A model generated the notes under the pieces. The model did not search any database, was not told where the DNA came from, and saw only the letters and a program-made list of their open reading frames with translations. A program made the translations under genes and the position numbers. Shown one piece after another: positions 22,636 to 24,839 of a stretch of 24,839 nt of DNA (the stretch's first letter is position 1; each line of letters begins with the position of its first letter). Source of the DNA: CAZCFB01 sp964511535 (GTDB lineage: Bacteria > Myxococcota_A > Polyangia > GCA-2747355 > CAZCFB01); assembly GCA_964511535.1 (NCBI GenBank), contig CAZEFW010000151.1, positions 1 to 24,839 on the forward strand, in the 5' to 3' direction.

Positions 22636-24150
22636 ATGAGCGACGCGCAGGATCTCACAGGCCAGGTGCTGCAGGAGACCTACAAGGTCGAGCGGCAGAT
22701 CGGCAAGGGCGGCATGGGCATGGTCTACGAGGCGTCCCATGCGCGCCTGCCCCGCCGCTTCGCCGTCAAGGTGCTCACAGTTGAGGCTGCCCAGCACAAG
22801 GACGTGGCCGCGCGCTTCCACCGCGAGGCCCAGGTGACCAGCGGCCTGGGCAACTCCCACATCATCGACGTGGTGGACTTCAACACCCTGCCCAACGGCA
22901 ACCCGTACATCGTCATGGAGTTCCTCGAGGGACAGGACCTGGCCGCTGCGCTGGCGCGCCAGGGCACCTTCTCGCCGGAGCAGACCGGGCGCATCCTGTC
23001 GGAGATCGCCTCGGCGGTGCACGCGGCCAACGACAGCGGCATCGTTCATCGCGACCTGAAGCCCGAGAACATCTTCCTGTGCCGGCGCGACGGCCGGGAG
23101 GACTTCGTCAAGGTGCTCGACTTCGGCATCTCCAAGGTGGTGGGCTCCCAGAGCGTCATCACCGGCACCCACGTGGTGATGGGCACCCCGTGGTACATGT
23201 CGCCCGAGCAGGCAGAGGGCCGCGCGTCTCAGCTCGACCGGCTGACCGACGTGTACTCCACCGGGGCGATCCTGTACCACATGCTGGCCGGGCGGCCGCC
23301 CTTCGAGGGGGACGGGGTGATGGCCGTGCTGTTCCAGGTGACCAAGGGGGATCTGGCGCCGCTCTGCTCGGTCAACCCACAGGTCCCCAAGGAGGTGGCG
23401 CTGGTGGTGGAGCGGGCCATGGCGCGGGATCCGGCCCAGCGGCCGCGGGACATGCTGAAGCTGGACGCCGCGTACCAGGCGGCCCTCAGAGGCGATGCGT
23501 CGGAGATGGGGACCGTGGCAGCCGGGACCGGCCCCGCGGCCTCCGCCGTGGCCGCCACCGCCGTGGCAGAAACTTCACCCGGGGTCGGAGCGCCCGAGGA
23601 GCCCCACTTCTCCATGACCCTGGAGACCGAGGACGGCGCGGTGGCGCCCGTCCCGCGCGCCGAGACGCCGGTGCCGCCGACCCAGCCGCCGCCGATCCAC
23701 GGGACATACTCCACGCTGTCCGGCGGCGTGGGCGAGATGGCCACCGGCCGCATCCGCCGCCATGGCCGCGCCGTGGCCATCCTGGCCCCGCTGCTGGCGC
23801 TGGCCGCGGTGGGCACCTTCCTGCTGCTGGGGACCGACAAGCAGAACCGCCAGGCGACACCGGCAGCGGCGCCCCCCGTGGCGGCCGCGGCTCCTGATGC
23901 TGCCGTGGCCCGGCCGGACCAGGGCCCGCCCACGCCCGACCTTTCCCGGCCGGACCTGCAGGCGGAGCCGCCCAGGCCCGCGGCCCGGAAGCTCCCCGGC
24001 AAAAAGCGGCCAAGGGCAACGCGCAAGTCCAGGCCGAAGCCGAAGCCGGCCGCGAAGCCCGCGCCCGCCGCGAAGCCCGCGACAGCCCCACCCGCGCCGA
24101 CGCCGAAGCCCGCTCCCAAGAAGAAGCTGGAGGCATATGATGACCTCTAG
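22636..24150 (+). CDS. Transmembrane serine/threonine protein kinase
   Basis: The 504-residue protein has an intact kinase domain (about 16-285): GKGGMGMVY, AVK (Lys45), HRDLKPEN with catalytic Asp140, DFG (162-164), MGTPWYMSPEQ and the DVYSTG helix. A Pro/Ala-rich juxtamembrane linker (about 290-375) leads to one membrane helix (about 379-399). The remaining ~100 residues are predicted to be outside the cytoplasm: an Asp/Pro-rich part, then a very basic Lys/Pro/Ala tail with PKPKPAAKPAPAAKP-like units. Such a tail could touch peptidoglycan or an acidic polymer. It is a natural source of the phosphothreonine signals read by the two FHA proteins in the window. The start has AAAGGG upstream. 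Its stop overlaps the next gene by 14 bp. Confidence 0.95.
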   Translation: MSDAQDLTGQVLQETYKVERQIGKGGMGMVYEASHARLPRRFAVKVLTVEAAQHKDVAARFHREAQVTSGLGNSHIIDVVDFNTLPNGNPYIVMEFLEGQDLAAALARQGTFSPEQTGRILSEIASAVHAANDSGIVHRDLKPENIFLCRRDGREDFVKVLDFGISKVVGSQSVITGTHVVMGTPWYMSPEQAEGRASQLDRLTDVYSTGAILYHMLAGRPPFEGDGVMAVLFQVTKGDLAPLCSVNPQVPKEVALVVERAMARDPAQRPRDMLKLDAAYQAALRGDASEMGTVAAGTGPAASAVAATAVAETSPGVGAPEEPHFSMTLETEDGAVAPVPRAETPVPPTQPPPIHGTYSTLSGGVGEMATGRIRRHGRAVAILAPLLALAAVGTFLLLGTDKQNRQATPAAAPPVAAAAPDAAVARPDQGPPTPDLSRPDLQAEPPRPAARKLPGKKRPRATRKSRPKPKPAAKPAPAAKPATAPPAPTPKPAPKKKLEAYDDL

Positions 24151-24839
24151 AATCCTGCTGCTCTGCTTGCTGCTGGGCGGCTGCCAGCGCGACTTCGACC
24201 TGAACCGCTTCCCCAAGGGCAGCGGCGACGGCGGCCCTGTCACCAACGAGGCGGGCATCGGCAACGAGGCGGGCGTGGGCAACGAGGCGGGTCCCGGCGA
24301 CGCCAAGGTGCCCACTCTCGGAGACTGCGGCACCCCGGACGCGGGCAAGGCCTGCAAGGACGGCTGGTGCCACATCCCGGCCGGGTGCTTCATGATGGGG
24401 CCGGATCCGGCGGACCCCCAGGAGTGCCGCAGCGACGACGAGGTGCGCCACCCGGTGCGGCTGACCCGCGCGTTCGAGATCGCAGAGACCGAGGTGACCC
24501 AGGCCCAGTTCGAGGGCCTGGTGGGCCACCTGCCGTCGCAGCCCAAGAAGTGTGACAAGTGCCCGGTGACCCATGTGTCGTGGCACATGGCCGCGGCCTA
24601 CTGCAACGCGCTGTCCCTCAGCATCAGCCTGGAGGAGTGCTACAGCTGCGCGGCCTCGGCCCGGGACGGCAGCGTGCCGGATGCCGGCTGGCCCGACGCC
24701 GGGCTGCCCGTGCAGCAAGCAGCCCAGTGCAAGCCCAAGACGAGCTTCAAGGCGGGCAAGAGCATCCTGTCCTGCGGCGGCTTCCGGCTGCCCACCGAGG
24801 CCGAGTGGGAGTACGCCTACCGCGCCGGGACCACCACGG
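24137..24839 (+). CDS. FGE-sulfatase-domain lipoprotein (3' end outside window)
   Basis: At least 234 residues are present. The start is at the first of two adjacent ATGs (24137, 24140), with GGAGG four bases upstream, overlapping the kinase 3' end by 14 bp, so the two are co-translated. The signal peptide ends with lipobox LLGGC (Cys16), followed by a linker containing GNEAG three times. From about residue 78 the formylglycine-generating-enzyme (SUMF1/FGE-sulfatase) fold appears: IPAGCFMMG, ETEVTQAQFEGLVG, PVTHVSWHMAAAYCNALS and GFRLPTEAEWEYAYRAG. Most bacterial lipoproteins of this type are not true FGEs, and the catalytic cysteines would lie beyond the window. Additional cysteines (residues 64-209) are abundant, as expected outside the cytoplasm. 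It is probably the envelope partner of the kinase. Confidence 0.9.
   Translation, partial: MMTSRILLLCLLLGGCQRDFDLNRFPKGSGDGGPVTNEAGIGNEAGVGNEAGPGDAKVPTLGDCGTPDAGKACKDGWCHIPAGCFMMGPDPADPQECRSDDEVRHPVRLTRAFEIAETEVTQAQFEGLVGHLPSQPKKCDKCPVTHVSWHMAAAYCNALSLSISLEECYSCAASARDGSVPDAGWPDAGLPVQQAAQCKPKTSFKAGKSILSCGGFRLPTEAEWEYAYRAGTTT

Overview
The window is a GC-rich chromosomal segment, probably from a Myxococcota or other former-deltaproteobacterial lineage. The support is indirect: FHA-linked signalling proteins, sigma-54 enhancer-binding regulators, a membrane Ser/Thr kinase, several lipoproteins with Asp/Pro- or Gly-rich linkers after the lipobox, Cys-rich NGDETDVDCGG repeats, and multihaem cytochromes. 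I saw no rRNA, tRNA, CRISPR array, integrase or transposase. Both outer genes run off the window.

Layout. (1) 1-1000, minus: the start of a Cys-rich repeat lipoprotein, divergent from (2) 1158-4042, plus: an octahaem hydroxylamine-oxidoreductase-family cytochrome followed by a NapC/NirT (ImcH-like) membrane multihaem quinol dehydrogenase, a likely electron-transfer pair for nitrogen oxides. (3) 4048-6327, minus: an Asp23/Gls24 protein with a histone-H1-like Lys/Ala/Pro tail, and a polysaccharide deacetylase lipoprotein. (4) 6536-8932, plus: an unrecognised protein, then an FHA histidine kinase with a degenerate receiver. (5) 9049-13321, plus: TetR, MaoC hydratase, two-domain FabG and thiolase, a compact fatty-acyl module arranged like the mycobacterial HtdX-FabG4-FadA set. 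A small cupin follows. (6) 13774-14125: an intergenic array of five palindromic repeats. (7) 14154-18232: an S51 peptidase lipoprotein converges, through a double-hairpin terminator, on an alginate-export-type porin. The porin is divergent from an Rrf2 iron-sulfur regulator, which overlaps tail to tail with a very basic exported protein. (8) 18397-20833, minus: an NtrC-type response regulator and its membrane histidine kinase. (9) 20885-24839, plus: an FHA-AAA-Fis sigma-54 activator, a near-consensus sigma-54 promoter driving a 45-residue peptide with three LGQVVG repeats, a transmembrane Ser/Thr kinase, and an FGE-sulfatase-domain lipoprotein.

The best candidate for something undescribed is region 9. 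The 45-residue peptide is preceded by a clear -24/-12 promoter, repeated CGCGAA upstream sites and a strong ribosome binding site. Its three LGQVVG units differ at the DNA level only by synonymous changes. With the FHA sigma-54 activator on one side and a phospho-signalling kinase plus lipoprotein on the other, it could be a phosphorylation-controlled small-peptide system. Second in interest are the hairpin repeat array and the H1-tail/Asp23 fusion. All functions are inferred from sequence motifs read by eye; no search was run.
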